The translations under genes were made by a program, and so were the position numbers. The notes under the pieces are model-generated. The model was given only the letters and a program-made list of their open reading frames with translations, was not told the origin of the DNA and did not search any database. Positions 1 through 6,647 of a DNA stretch of 18,750 nucleotides are shown here, one piece after another. Within the stretch, counting starts at the first letter, position 1; every line of letters begins with the position of its first letter. This stretch comes from Bacteroidales bacterium (GTDB lineage: Bacteria; Bacteroidota; Bacteroidia; Bacteroidales; Muribaculaceae): assembly GCA_900769345.1 (NCBI GenBank), contig CAAGGJ010000180.1, positions 1 through 18,750 on the forward strand, given 5' to 3'.

Positions 1-163
1 CAAATTATCGTCGCAATCAATCAAGTATTAGTTTGTTTTAGAAATCCCAAACGCTCGAAGCATTATCGAAGCAAGGCAACCCATTAGAGTTTATCTCGGT
101 AATAGTTGAGAAATACACGAGAGGAGAACAAGACAATCAAAAAAGGCGAGGGAAATAGTTTAT

Positions 164-343
164 CCCAAATCGGTCATTAGAAACCTGAGAAATCATGGTC
201 ATATTTTTAATGAATTGAAAATAAGTTATTTGCAAACATAGATTTCTAATGGCGGTCATTAGAAAATCACATTTGCAGAAAGCTCTATATCAAGCCGTTA
301 CGAAGACGACCACGATAAAGACCATTTTAATGACCGATTTGGG
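164..343. repeat. 180-bp inverted-repeat element with internal palindrome (MITE-like)
   Basis: The left end cccaaatcggtcattagaa (164-182) is matched in inverse orientation at 18 of 19 positions by ttttaatgaccgatttggg (325-343). Inside lies a second palindrome with perfect 9-base arms TTTCTAATG (243-251) and CATTAGAAA (257-265). The motif CGGTCATTAGAAA occurs as direct copies at 171 and 253, 82 bases apart, and the inverse copies at 243 and 324 are 81 apart. The element therefore reads as two adjacent ~80-bp inverted-repeat units inside longer terminal repeats. No ORF lies inside and no clear target-site duplication is visible. A non-autonomous mobile element is my inference; a folded RNA or an invertible segment are alternatives. 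Confidence 0.6.
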
Positions 344-729
344 CTTAACACAAATTTACAGATACCATAAGGAGTGGATAACTATGTAAAAACCACAAAT
401 ATTATACCGTTGATATTCGGCAGTTACCCCCAAAAAAACACTGATATTTTTGCAAAAATTAGAAAAAGTTATGCTACTTTTGTGAAAACAAAATCACGTT
501 AGCAGTAGCCTTAAAGAGGTTCTGACTACTCGCTGATGAAAAATTGAATTTATAGAACCTCCCTAAAAGAACATGGCGGTTTTGGCAAGTAATCCATCTA
601 TGCTACGACAACGAAAAGCGAATATGGTGTATTTCGCAAAGATATATTACAGACGTGCAAATGGATTATTAAGAAGCATTAATGCGCGGCTTTTTGGGGT
701 GTAGTGTCGGCAATTTGAAATAATTTTTA

Positions 730-737
730 TAACTTTG
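730..737 (+). promoter_or_regulatory. Probable pncB promoter, -7 box
   Basis: TAACTTTG matches the Bacteroidetes -7 consensus TAnnTTTG and lies 58 bases before the pncB ATG. No TTTG stands at the expected 19-21 bp upstream (the nearest, 714-717, is too close), so the -33 element is weak. Confidence 0.5.
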
Positions 738-795
738 GCACGACGATGTCAATCGCCAGAAAAGAACGCAACAACTAACAAATACCGTAAATGCA

Positions 796-1998
796 ATGAG
801 ACCTATAATAACTCATTTCACCGACACCGACCTCTATAAACTCACTATGTGCTGCGCTATAGTAAACTGTTTTCCACGCGCCGTGGTGAAATATCAGTTT
901 GTGGACCGCAACGGGACTAAATATCCCGCCGGGTTCGGCGAAGAACTCAAGCGCCAAATAAAATATCTCGAGGATTTGCGCTTCACTCGCGAAGAAGAAG
1001 AATTTATGAGCAGCAAGTGCTATTATCTGCCCACTTGGTTCTACACCTATCTGCGTGGCTTCCGCTACGACTCGAGTTGGGTGAAAGTGGATCAAGACGC
1101 CGAGGGACATCTCAGCGTGGAAATCGAAGGTTATTGGCATCAAACTGTGCTTCTTGAGGTGCAGATTCTTGCCATCATCTCCGAGCTGCATCATGCCATG
1201 ACCGGCAACCTTGCCAAGGTGGATATGGCCGACTATTTCGACCTCAGCTACCGCAAGGCAGTGCGCATGCTCGAAGCCGGACTTGTGGTGACCGATTTCG
1301 GCACTCGACGCCGCCTGTCGCTCGATGCCGAGGAGACTGCCATCAGAGCATTCGTCAAGGCTGGCAAGGAAGTGCCAACCGGAAAATTTGTGGGCACCAG
1401 CAATGTATATCTTGCCATGAAGCACAACCTCACCCCGGTGGGCACCATGGCTCACGAATGGATAGCCGGAATAGCCGGAATGTTCGGACCTCAGGAGGCC
1501 AACAACATAGCCATGGACATGTGGCAAAAGACCTATATAGGTTCGCTGGGCATCTATCTCTACGACACATTCGGCTTCAAGGCATTTGCCGACAACTTCT
1601 CGGAGCACTTTGCACGCGTGTTTGCCGGACTGCGCATCGATAGCGGCGACGAACTGGAGCAAGTGAAGAAGATTCAAGAGAAATACGCCGAACTCGGCGT
1701 TGACTATCGCACCAAGCAGATAATCTTCAGCAATGCCCTCGACACCGACCGCGCTATAAGTATACACAATCAGGTGAAGGATCGCTGCATCGACAGCTAC
1801 GGCATCGGCACACACATCACCTGCGACACCTACCACTATGGATTCACGCCTATGAACATAGTGATAAAGCTCGTGGCTATAAAGATTACCGAAAAGCGCC
1901 ACTTCTCACACACCTGCAAGATGAGCGAGGACCTCGGCAAATACACCGGCCGCCCCGAGACTGTGGCTATATTCAAAACCCTGCTCGGCATCGACTAA
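796..1998 (+). CDS. pncB: Nicotinate phosphoribosyltransferase
   Basis: Cytosolic enzyme of the Preiss-Handler NAD salvage route. It joins nicotinate to PRPP, driven by ATP hydrolysis, to give nicotinate mononucleotide. The 400-residue length is normal for bacterial PncB. The start MRPIITHFTDTDLYKLTM is the usual N-terminus of the family. GTMAHEW (residues 216-222) contains the His (H220) that is phosphorylated in the E. coli enzyme. RIDSGD, IIFSNALD and GIGTHITCD are phosphoribosyl- and substrate-site motifs of the fold. The gene has its own -7 box at 730-737 and is followed after 56 bases by an unrelated exported nuclease-fold gene on the same strand. A 375-codon open frame on the opposite strand is only its shadow. 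Confidence 0.95.
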   Translation: MRPIITHFTDTDLYKLTMCCAIVNCFPRAVVKYQFVDRNGTKYPAGFGEELKRQIKYLEDLRFTREEEEFMSSKCYYLPTWFYTYLRGFRYDSSWVKVDQDAEGHLSVEIEGYWHQTVLLEVQILAIISELHHAMTGNLAKVDMADYFDLSYRKAVRMLEAGLVVTDFGTRRRLSLDAEETAIRAFVKAGKEVPTGKFVGTSNVYLAMKHNLTPVGTMAHEWIAGIAGMFGPQEANNIAMDMWQKTYIGSLGIYLYDTFGFKAFADNFSEHFARVFAGLRIDSGDELEQVKKIQEKYAELGVDYRTKQIIFSNALDTDRAISIHNQVKDRCIDSYGIGTHITCDTYHYGFTPMNIVIKLVAIKITEKRHFSHTCKMSEDLGKYTGRPETVAIFKTLLGID

Positions 1999-2054
1999 AA
2001 AGGAATACTCCCCAAAAACAGCATAACACAACAACAAAAGCAAGCACATACGAG

Positions 2055-3101
2055 ATGAAAAAACTATTATTCCTGGCAGCAATAGCACTGCTCGTGAGTT
2101 CTATAAAAGTAAATTCGCAGAATGCCGACAATCGCTACGAGGCATTCGGCGTGGCTTTCTATAACCTCGAGAACCTGTTCGACACCATCAACAACAACGG
2201 CAGCTACGACTTGGAATTCTCGCCCAAAGGCGCCAAGCAATGGGATGGCAAGAAATATTGGAGCAAGCAAGCCAATATGGCTTATGCCATAAGCCAACTC
2301 ACCACCAAGTCTACGCCCAACGGCCCTGCAGTGATAGGCGTGTCGGAAATCGAAAATATCACCGTGCTTCAAGACCTCGTGAAGCAAGAACCCATACGCC
2401 GCTGGCACTTGCAGATAGTGCACCACGACTCGCCCGACCGCCGCGGCGTGGACGTGGGTTTGCTCTATAACCCTCGCATGTTCCGCGTGCTCAACGTGAC
2501 CAACACACCACTTATCTTGCCCGACAAACCCACTTTCCGCACCCGCGACCAGATGTGCGTCACCGGACTGCTCGGCGGAGAGAAAGTGAGCATCATAGTG
2601 GGCCACTGGCCATCGCGCTTGGGCGGACAAGAACAATCGAGCTATCTGCGCGAAGCCGCTGCAGCCCTCGCCAAGCACATAGCCGACTCGGTGCTTCGCG
2701 TCGACCCTAACCAAGGCATCATTTTCATGGGCGACCTCAACGATGACCCCAACAACAAGAGCTGCGCCGAAGTGATAGGCGCTCGCCGCAACAAGAAGGA
2801 CGTGGAAAAAGGCGGATACTACAACCCCTGGTGGGAAACCCTCGACAAAGGCGTTGGCTCGCTCGCCTACGACGGCTCGTGGAACCTATTCGACCAAATC
2901 ATCATCAGCGACTACTTCCTGCGCTCTAACCGCGAGCACCTCACCTATATCAACCATTATGTGCACAACTTCGAGTTCCTTCGCACCAAAGAAGGCACCC
3001 GCAAAGGCTATCCACTACGCACATTCTCGGCAGGCGCCTTCCTCAACGGCTACAGCGACCACTTCCCCACTCAGATTATCCTCGCTCGTAAGGTGAAATG
3101 A
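2055..3101 (+). CDS. Exported endonuclease/exonuclease/phosphatase family protein
   Basis: 348 residues with an N-terminal signal peptide (about 1-21: MKKLL, a hydrophobic run to SS, then KVNSQ), so it acts outside the cytoplasm. The EEP (DNase I-like) fold motifs appear in order: NLENLFD (37-43), VSEIEN with the metal-ligand Glu (96-101), HHDSPDRRGVDVGLLY (123-138), VGHWPSR with a catalytic-type His (H184), GDLNDD (226-231), LFDQIIIS, and YSDHFP with the terminal Asp-His pair (D335/H336). All catalytic positions look intact. The family covers nucleases and phosphodiesterases or lipid phosphatases; the substrate cannot be read from the sequence. It overlaps or nearly abuts the next gene, which also encodes an exported protein, so they are probably cotranscribed. 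Confidence 0.88.
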   Translation: MKKLLFLAAIALLVSSIKVNSQNADNRYEAFGVAFYNLENLFDTINNNGSYDLEFSPKGAKQWDGKKYWSKQANMAYAISQLTTKSTPNGPAVIGVSEIENITVLQDLVKQEPIRRWHLQIVHHDSPDRRGVDVGLLYNPRMFRVLNVTNTPLILPDKPTFRTRDQMCVTGLLGGEKVSIIVGHWPSRLGGQEQSSYLREAAAALAKHIADSVLRVDPNQGIIFMGDLNDDPNNKSCAEVIGARRNKKDVEKGGYYNPWWETLDKGVGSLAYDGSWNLFDQIIISDYFLRSNREHLTYINHYVHNFEFLRTKEGTRKGYPLRTFSAGAFLNGYSDHFPTQIILARKVK

Positions 3102-3136
3102 TGGCAAGAATCTCATCAATCAAGAAACTAAGGTAT

Positions 3137-3787
3137 ATGAAGTCAAAAATTTTCGCAGCACTGTTTGCTACAATATTAGCCACAACTGCTCATGGTCAAA
3201 CATTCGAAAAAATGCAATGGTTCAACGAACCCGAATCATACGACATAAGCGGCGGCAACCTCGAAATTGACGTTCCGGCACAAACCGACTATTGGCGCAT
3301 AGCCCACTACGGATTTACCGTCGACGACGGCCCGTTCCTCTACGCCACTTATGGCGGCGAATTTGAGGCCAAAATCAAGGTGACCGGCTTCTACAAAGCA
3401 CGTTTCGACCAAGCCGGCATGATGATTCGTCAAGACCACGAAAACTATGTGAAATTCGGCATCGAATACGTAGATGGCAAATACAATATCTCGGCTGTGG
3501 TGACCCATCACACCTCCGACTGGAGCGTTATTCCACTCGAAAAGCCCATACCACACATCTGGCTCAAGGCAGTGCGCCGGTTAGATGCAATCGAACTCTA
3601 CTATAGTTTCGATGATAAAGAATACACTATGATGCGCACCCTGTGGATGCAAGACAACTGCCCAATGCAAGTAGGCCCAGTGGCAGCCTGCCCCGATGGC
3701 CAAGGCTTCAAAGCACGTTTCTCTGACTTCAAGGTTAAGCATCTGTCCGACCTGCGCCGCCTGGAATGGCTGAAAAACAATCAGTAA
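3137..3787 (+). CDS. Exported DUF1349 domain protein
   Basis: I prefer the ATG at 3137 (216 residues) over the one at 3098. It puts a clean signal peptide at the N-terminus (MKSKIFAALFATILATTAHG, then Q), whereas the upstream start adds 13 polar residues and overlaps the previous gene by 4 bases. The mature part resembles DUF1349, a beta-sandwich related to concanavalin-type lectins: a TDYWR segment near the start, FEAKIKVTGFYKARFDQAG, MMIRQDHENYVKFGIEY, WLKAVRRLDAIELYYSFD, and a C-terminal FKARFSDFKV. Members often occur with carbohydrate-active enzymes, but no specific role is shown here. It follows the EEP-family gene and ends just before a strong hairpin terminator at 3806. Confidence 0.8.
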   Translation: MKSKIFAALFATILATTAHGQTFEKMQWFNEPESYDISGGNLEIDVPAQTDYWRIAHYGFTVDDGPFLYATYGGEFEAKIKVTGFYKARFDQAGMMIRQDHENYVKFGIEYVDGKYNISAVVTHHTSDWSVIPLEKPIPHIWLKAVRRLDAIELYYSFDDKEYTMMRTLWMQDNCPMQVGPVAACPDGQGFKARFSDFKVKHLSDLRRLEWLKNNQ

Positions 3788-3805
3788 TATCAGGCTGACA
3801 TTTTC

Positions 3806-3861
3806 GTCGGACCTGTCAGACTTGTCAGACTTGTCAGAGCAGTCTGACAGGTCTGACTTTT
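3806..3861 (+). terminator. Terminator hairpin built from a 9-base tandem repeat
   Basis: Arms 3806-3822 (gtcggacctgtcagact) and 3841-3857 (agtctgacaggtctgac) form a 17-bp stem with one G-U pair, an 18-base loop and a short T-run (3858-3861). The left arm and loop are near-copies of a 9-mer, gtcagactt (3815, 3824 and degenerate neighbours), and the right arm carries the inverse. The element sits 18 bases after the DUF1349 gene stop. Confidence 0.75.
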
Positions 3862-3923
3862 CTATGCCTTTTCTCGGATTCTCAAGAATTTTCAAAAAAA
3901 ATCTCTTTTCGGGTGTAATATTT

Positions 3924-3946
3924 CGGTTAGAGGCTGCGTCTAACTG
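3924..3946 (+). repeat. Small hairpin upstream of the 34-aa ORF
   Basis: Arms cggttaga (3924-3931) and tctaactg (3939-3946) pair over 8 bp with one G-U and a 7-base loop. It ends 44 bases before the miniprotein ATG and could lie in its 5' leader. No T-run follows, so it is not a terminator. Confidence 0.4.
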
Positions 3947-3990
3947 TCAAAAACAAGAACAAAAACCTATAAAAACAAAAAAGATAGATT

Positions 3991-4095
3991 ATGATTTACG
4001 ATTTTATTTACGCAGCATTTCCCTGGGTGGTTATGGGCCTCAGTGTAGCCGTTGCTACCGCCTACATTTCAGAAAAATATAAAGACCGCGGCTGA
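3991..4095 (+). CDS. 34-residue single-pass membrane miniprotein
   Basis: ATG at 3991 opens 34 codons ending in TGA (4093-4095). The peptide starts MIYDFIYAAFPWVVMGL, continues with a hydrophobic stretch SVAVATAYI and ends in a charged tail SEKYKDRG. That is one predicted transmembrane helix (about residues 5-26) with a positive, polar C-terminus. The leader before the ATG is very A-rich, as is common for translated starts in Bacteroidetes. It lies alone between a terminator (3806-3861) and the promoter of the ABC transporter (4117-4124), about 125 bases before that ATP-binding gene. I do not recognise the family. The design (N-terminal aromatic patch, one helix, basic tail) fits a small regulatory or scaffold membrane protein, but that is inference. 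Confidence 0.6.
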   Translation: MIYDFIYAAFPWVVMGLSVAVATAYISEKYKDRG

Positions 4096-4116
4096 TATAC
4101 GCACCCGGATTTTTAT

Positions 4117-4124
4117 TAAATTTG
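4117..4124 (+). promoter_or_regulatory. Probable ABC transporter promoter, -7 box
   Basis: TAAATTTG matches the Bacteroidetes -7 element and lies 95 bases before the ATG at 4220, which would leave a leader of about 90 bases. The -33 element is not clear. Confidence 0.55.
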
Positions 4125-4219
4125 CACGCAAGAGCAAGTGCAGCCCGGCAAGGAGCACACACTCACAGCAGCAAAATGCAAGCCAATTACCTTATTTATA
4201 ATAATATATAGCGAATACA

Positions 4220-5155
4220 ATGAATTTCCTCGAAGTGAAAGATGTGGCGAAGCAGTATGGCTCCCACACGGCGCTCAACCATGTGAGCATGAGCGTTGAC
4301 CAAGGCACCATCTACGGCCTGCTCGGACCTAATGGGGCAGGGAAAACCACATTGATAAGAATCATCAATCAGATTATCTTCCCCGACCACGGCGAAGTGT
4401 GCATCAATGGCAAGCCCATGACCGCCGACGACGTCAACAAGATAGGTTATCTGCCCGAAGAACGCGGATTGTATAAAAAGATGAAGGTAGCCGATCACAT
4501 CATCTACCTCGCTCAGCTCAAGGGTATGAAGCGCGCCGAGGCGGCCGCCGAGATGCGCATCTGGCTCGAGCGTTTCGACCTCACCCAATGGGCTAACAAG
4601 AAAATCGAAGCCCTGTCGAAAGGTATGGCGCAAAAAGTGCAATTCATCGGCACCGTGATACACCGCCCACAACTGCTTATCTTCGACGAGCCATTCTCGG
4701 GCTTCGACCCCGTGAATGCCGAGATACTCAAGCGCGAAATAGTGCGTCTGCGCGACCAAGGCGCCACCATCATCTTCTCAACCCACAATATGGGCTCGGT
4801 GGAGGCTGTGTGCCAAAACATCTCGCTCATCAATCACGCCGAAGTGGTGCTCGAGGGCGAAGTGAACGCCATTCGCAACAAATATAAGAAAAACATCTAC
4901 TCGGTGCTCACCCTCGACGGTCCGCTGCCTATCGACAACTCGCTTTACACCATCGACCACATGGCAGTGAACTGCGGCAACCACGAGTCGACAATCCGAC
5001 TCCGTCAGGGCGTAGGCATTCGCGAAGTAATAGCCAAACTCAATGCCGAGTGCAACCTCGGCGGATTTAGCGAACAGCTACCCTCGATGCACGAGATATT
5101 TATAGAAACCGTAACAGGCAAATCAGCAAGCGAAGGAGGACTAAACTATGAATAA
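4220..5155 (+). CDS. ABC transporter ATP-binding protein, NatA-like
   Basis: Cytoplasmic ATPase half of an ABC-2 type exporter, 311 residues. Visible motifs: Walker A GPNGAGKTT (36-44), a Q-loop region with YLPEERGLY (78-85) typical of the NatA group, signature LSKGM (132-136) in place of LSGGQ, Walker B LLIFDEP (152-158), D-loop SGFDP (160-164) and the switch His in FSTHN (H189). The C-terminal ~90 residues form the extra domain (DUF4162-like) usual in this group. The stop overlaps the start of the permease gene by 8 bases, so the two are translated together. NatAB was described as a Na+ exporter in Bacillus; the substrate here is unknown. Confidence 0.92.
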   Translation: MNFLEVKDVAKQYGSHTALNHVSMSVDQGTIYGLLGPNGAGKTTLIRIINQIIFPDHGEVCINGKPMTADDVNKIGYLPEERGLYKKMKVADHIIYLAQLKGMKRAEAAAEMRIWLERFDLTQWANKKIEALSKGMAQKVQFIGTVIHRPQLLIFDEPFSGFDPVNAEILKREIVRLRDQGATIIFSTHNMGSVEAVCQNISLINHAEVVLEGEVNAIRNKYKKNIYSVLTLDGPLPIDNSLYTIDHMAVNCGNHESTIRLRQGVGIREVIAKLNAECNLGGFSEQLPSMHEIFIETVTGKSASEGGLNYE

Positions 5156-6443
5156 AGACAGATTTTTTCTAATCGTACGCCGCGAATACCTCGAAACAGT
5201 GGCAAAAAAGTCGTTTATCGTGATGACCCTGCTCACCCCGATATTGATAGTGCTTCTCGGCGGCGTGCCCATTCTCCTCGAGAAACTCAATAAAAGCGAC
5301 ATTAAGACCGTGGCGCTCATCGATGAAACCGACAAATATGCATCTGCCATCGAAAACGACGATGCTTTTCGCTTCGAACTCGTGGAACAAGCCACCGAAG
5401 GCAATCCGCGCCAACTCTACGATAGCCGTGGCGACGAACTCTATGCCATAGTGGTAATCCCTCGCGACGTGGAACGCACGCATCAGGTGCTCGTGTATAG
5501 CGAATCGTCGGTCAACTCGGTGCTGATGAGCCACTTGGAACACAGCATGAGCCAAGTGCTCTCCGATGCCAAGATAGCCTCCTACGGCATCGACGGCCTC
5601 GATAAGATACTCAAAGAATGTAAAATCGACATCGATGTGCGCTCCATAAAGTGGAGCGACGACGGCGATGAACAGACCTCATCGACCGAGCTCGCCATGC
5701 TGATAGGCGTGATACTCTCGCTCGCATCGTATATGTTTGTGATTATGTACGGCTCAATGATTATGAATAGCGTAATCGAAGAAAAGAGCAACCGCATAGT
5801 GGAAGTGATAGTGAGTAGCTGCAAACCCATAGAGTTGATGCTCGGCAAGATACTGGGTGTGGCACTCGTGGGACTTACCCAAATGCTCATATGGAGCGTG
5901 CTGCTGGGCATAATAGGCGGCATAGCCGGCATGAGCTTCCTGGGCGGAGCCGAAACCCAAGCCGTGACCGATGCCATGGCACAGGCCTCAACAAGCGACG
6001 CCTCAGTGTATGAGATGCTTACCAGCATCAATTATCTGCAAATACTCGCCTACTTCGCCATCTACTTTGTGGGCGGATTCCTACTCTATGCATCGCTGTT
6101 TGCCGCATTCGGCTCAGCCGTCGACCAAGCCAGCGACGCCTCACAATTCACCACCCCGGTGGTGATGATAATAGTGGTGGCACTCTACGCAGCCATAGCC
6201 TGCATGGAAAATCCCGACGGCGACATAGCATTCTGGTGCTCAATGATACCATTCACATCACCTATGGTGATGATGGTGCGTCTGCCATTCGATGTACCCG
6301 CATGGCAATCGCTGCTCAGCATAGGCATCTTGTATGCCTCTGCCATCGGACTCACCGCCCTATCGGCTCGAATCTATCGCACCGGTATTCTGCTCTACGG
6401 CCGCAAGAACTCGATAAAAGACCTCATCAAATGGCTTAAATAG
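5148..6443 (+). CDS. ABC-2 type transporter permease, NatB-like
   Basis: 431-residue inner-membrane partner of the preceding ATPase. The N-terminus is cytoplasmic (FFLIVRREYLETVAKKSF). One transmembrane helix follows (about 22-45), then an extracytoplasmic domain of roughly 140 residues, then a C-terminal bundle of about five helices starting near residue 186 (LAMLIGVILSLASYMFVIM). The stretch VIEEKSNRIVEVIVSSCKP before ELMLGKILG is the conserved cytoplasmic coupling segment of the NatB/ABC-2 family. It overlaps the ATP-binding gene by 8 bases. No hairpin terminator is evident downstream; the next gene has its own promoter. Confidence 0.9.
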   Translation: MNKDRFFLIVRREYLETVAKKSFIVMTLLTPILIVLLGGVPILLEKLNKSDIKTVALIDETDKYASAIENDDAFRFELVEQATEGNPRQLYDSRGDELYAIVVIPRDVERTHQVLVYSESSVNSVLMSHLEHSMSQVLSDAKIASYGIDGLDKILKECKIDIDVRSIKWSDDGDEQTSSTELAMLIGVILSLASYMFVIMYGSMIMNSVIEEKSNRIVEVIVSSCKPIELMLGKILGVALVGLTQMLIWSVLLGIIGGIAGMSFLGGAETQAVTDAMAQASTSDASVYEMLTSINYLQILAYFAIYFVGGFLLYASLFAAFGSAVDQASDASQFTTPVVMIIVVALYAAIACMENPDGDIAFWCSMIPFTSPMVMMVRLPFDVPAWQSLLSIGILYASAIGLTALSARIYRTGILLYGRKNSIKDLIKWLK

Positions 6444-6505
6444 CACATAAATAGACCAATTAACCACTATTTTGACCCATTTTGAGCAGAAAATCGCCCT
6501 ACAAT

Positions 6506-6536
6506 TTTGGTCGAAAATATAAAATTACTATCTTTG
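6506..6536 (+). promoter_or_regulatory. Promoter of the PpiD-like gene
   Basis: -33 TTTG (6506-6509) and -7 TATCTTTG (6529-6536) are separated by 19 bp, the canonical Bacteroidetes arrangement. The ATG at 6648 leaves a leader of roughly 105 bases, A-rich near the start codon. Confidence 0.7.
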
Positions 6537-6647
6537 CGTGCTAATCTATATGTATAGGTGGTGCGCAAAGATATTTTTTGTGTACCTTCTATCTAATTGA
6601 TGCAAAAACCGAGAAATATAAATAAAAAATAACAATACAAAAAAATA

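Larger units (their letters stand above)
1..795. other. AT-rich region with no convincing gene
   Basis: About 795 bases upstream of pncB that are visibly AT-richer than the flanking genes and have stops in all frames at short intervals. It holds the inverted-repeat element at 164-343, a small hairpin (arms 516-523 and 554-561) downstream of a -7-like box TACTTTTG (475-482), and the pncB promoter near its right end. A -7-like box on the minus strand (TATCTTTG, 637-644) has no gene to serve. The first 28 codons are open in frame 1 (stop at 85-87) and could be the tail of a gene to the left, but I do not recognise the peptide. Confidence 0.6.

Noticed and set aside
1..87. 28 open codons from the left edge (QIIVAINQVLVCFRNPKRSK...)
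   Set aside because: Could be the tail of a gene outside the window, but it is too short and not recognisable.
164..343. CRISPR array
   Set aside because: Only two direct copies of the core exist, and they belong to inverted repeats; there is no series of equal repeats with spacers and no cas gene.
775..1902. 375-codon open frame on the minus strand
   Set aside because: It lies wholly opposite pncB, whose motifs are unmistakable, and its peptide is His/Val/Ala-rich with no recognisable domain; a shadow frame.
3822..4082. 86-codon frame beginning MSDLSEQSDRSD
   Set aside because: The start is translation of the 9-base tandem repeat in the terminator, and the rest runs out of frame through the 34-aa gene.
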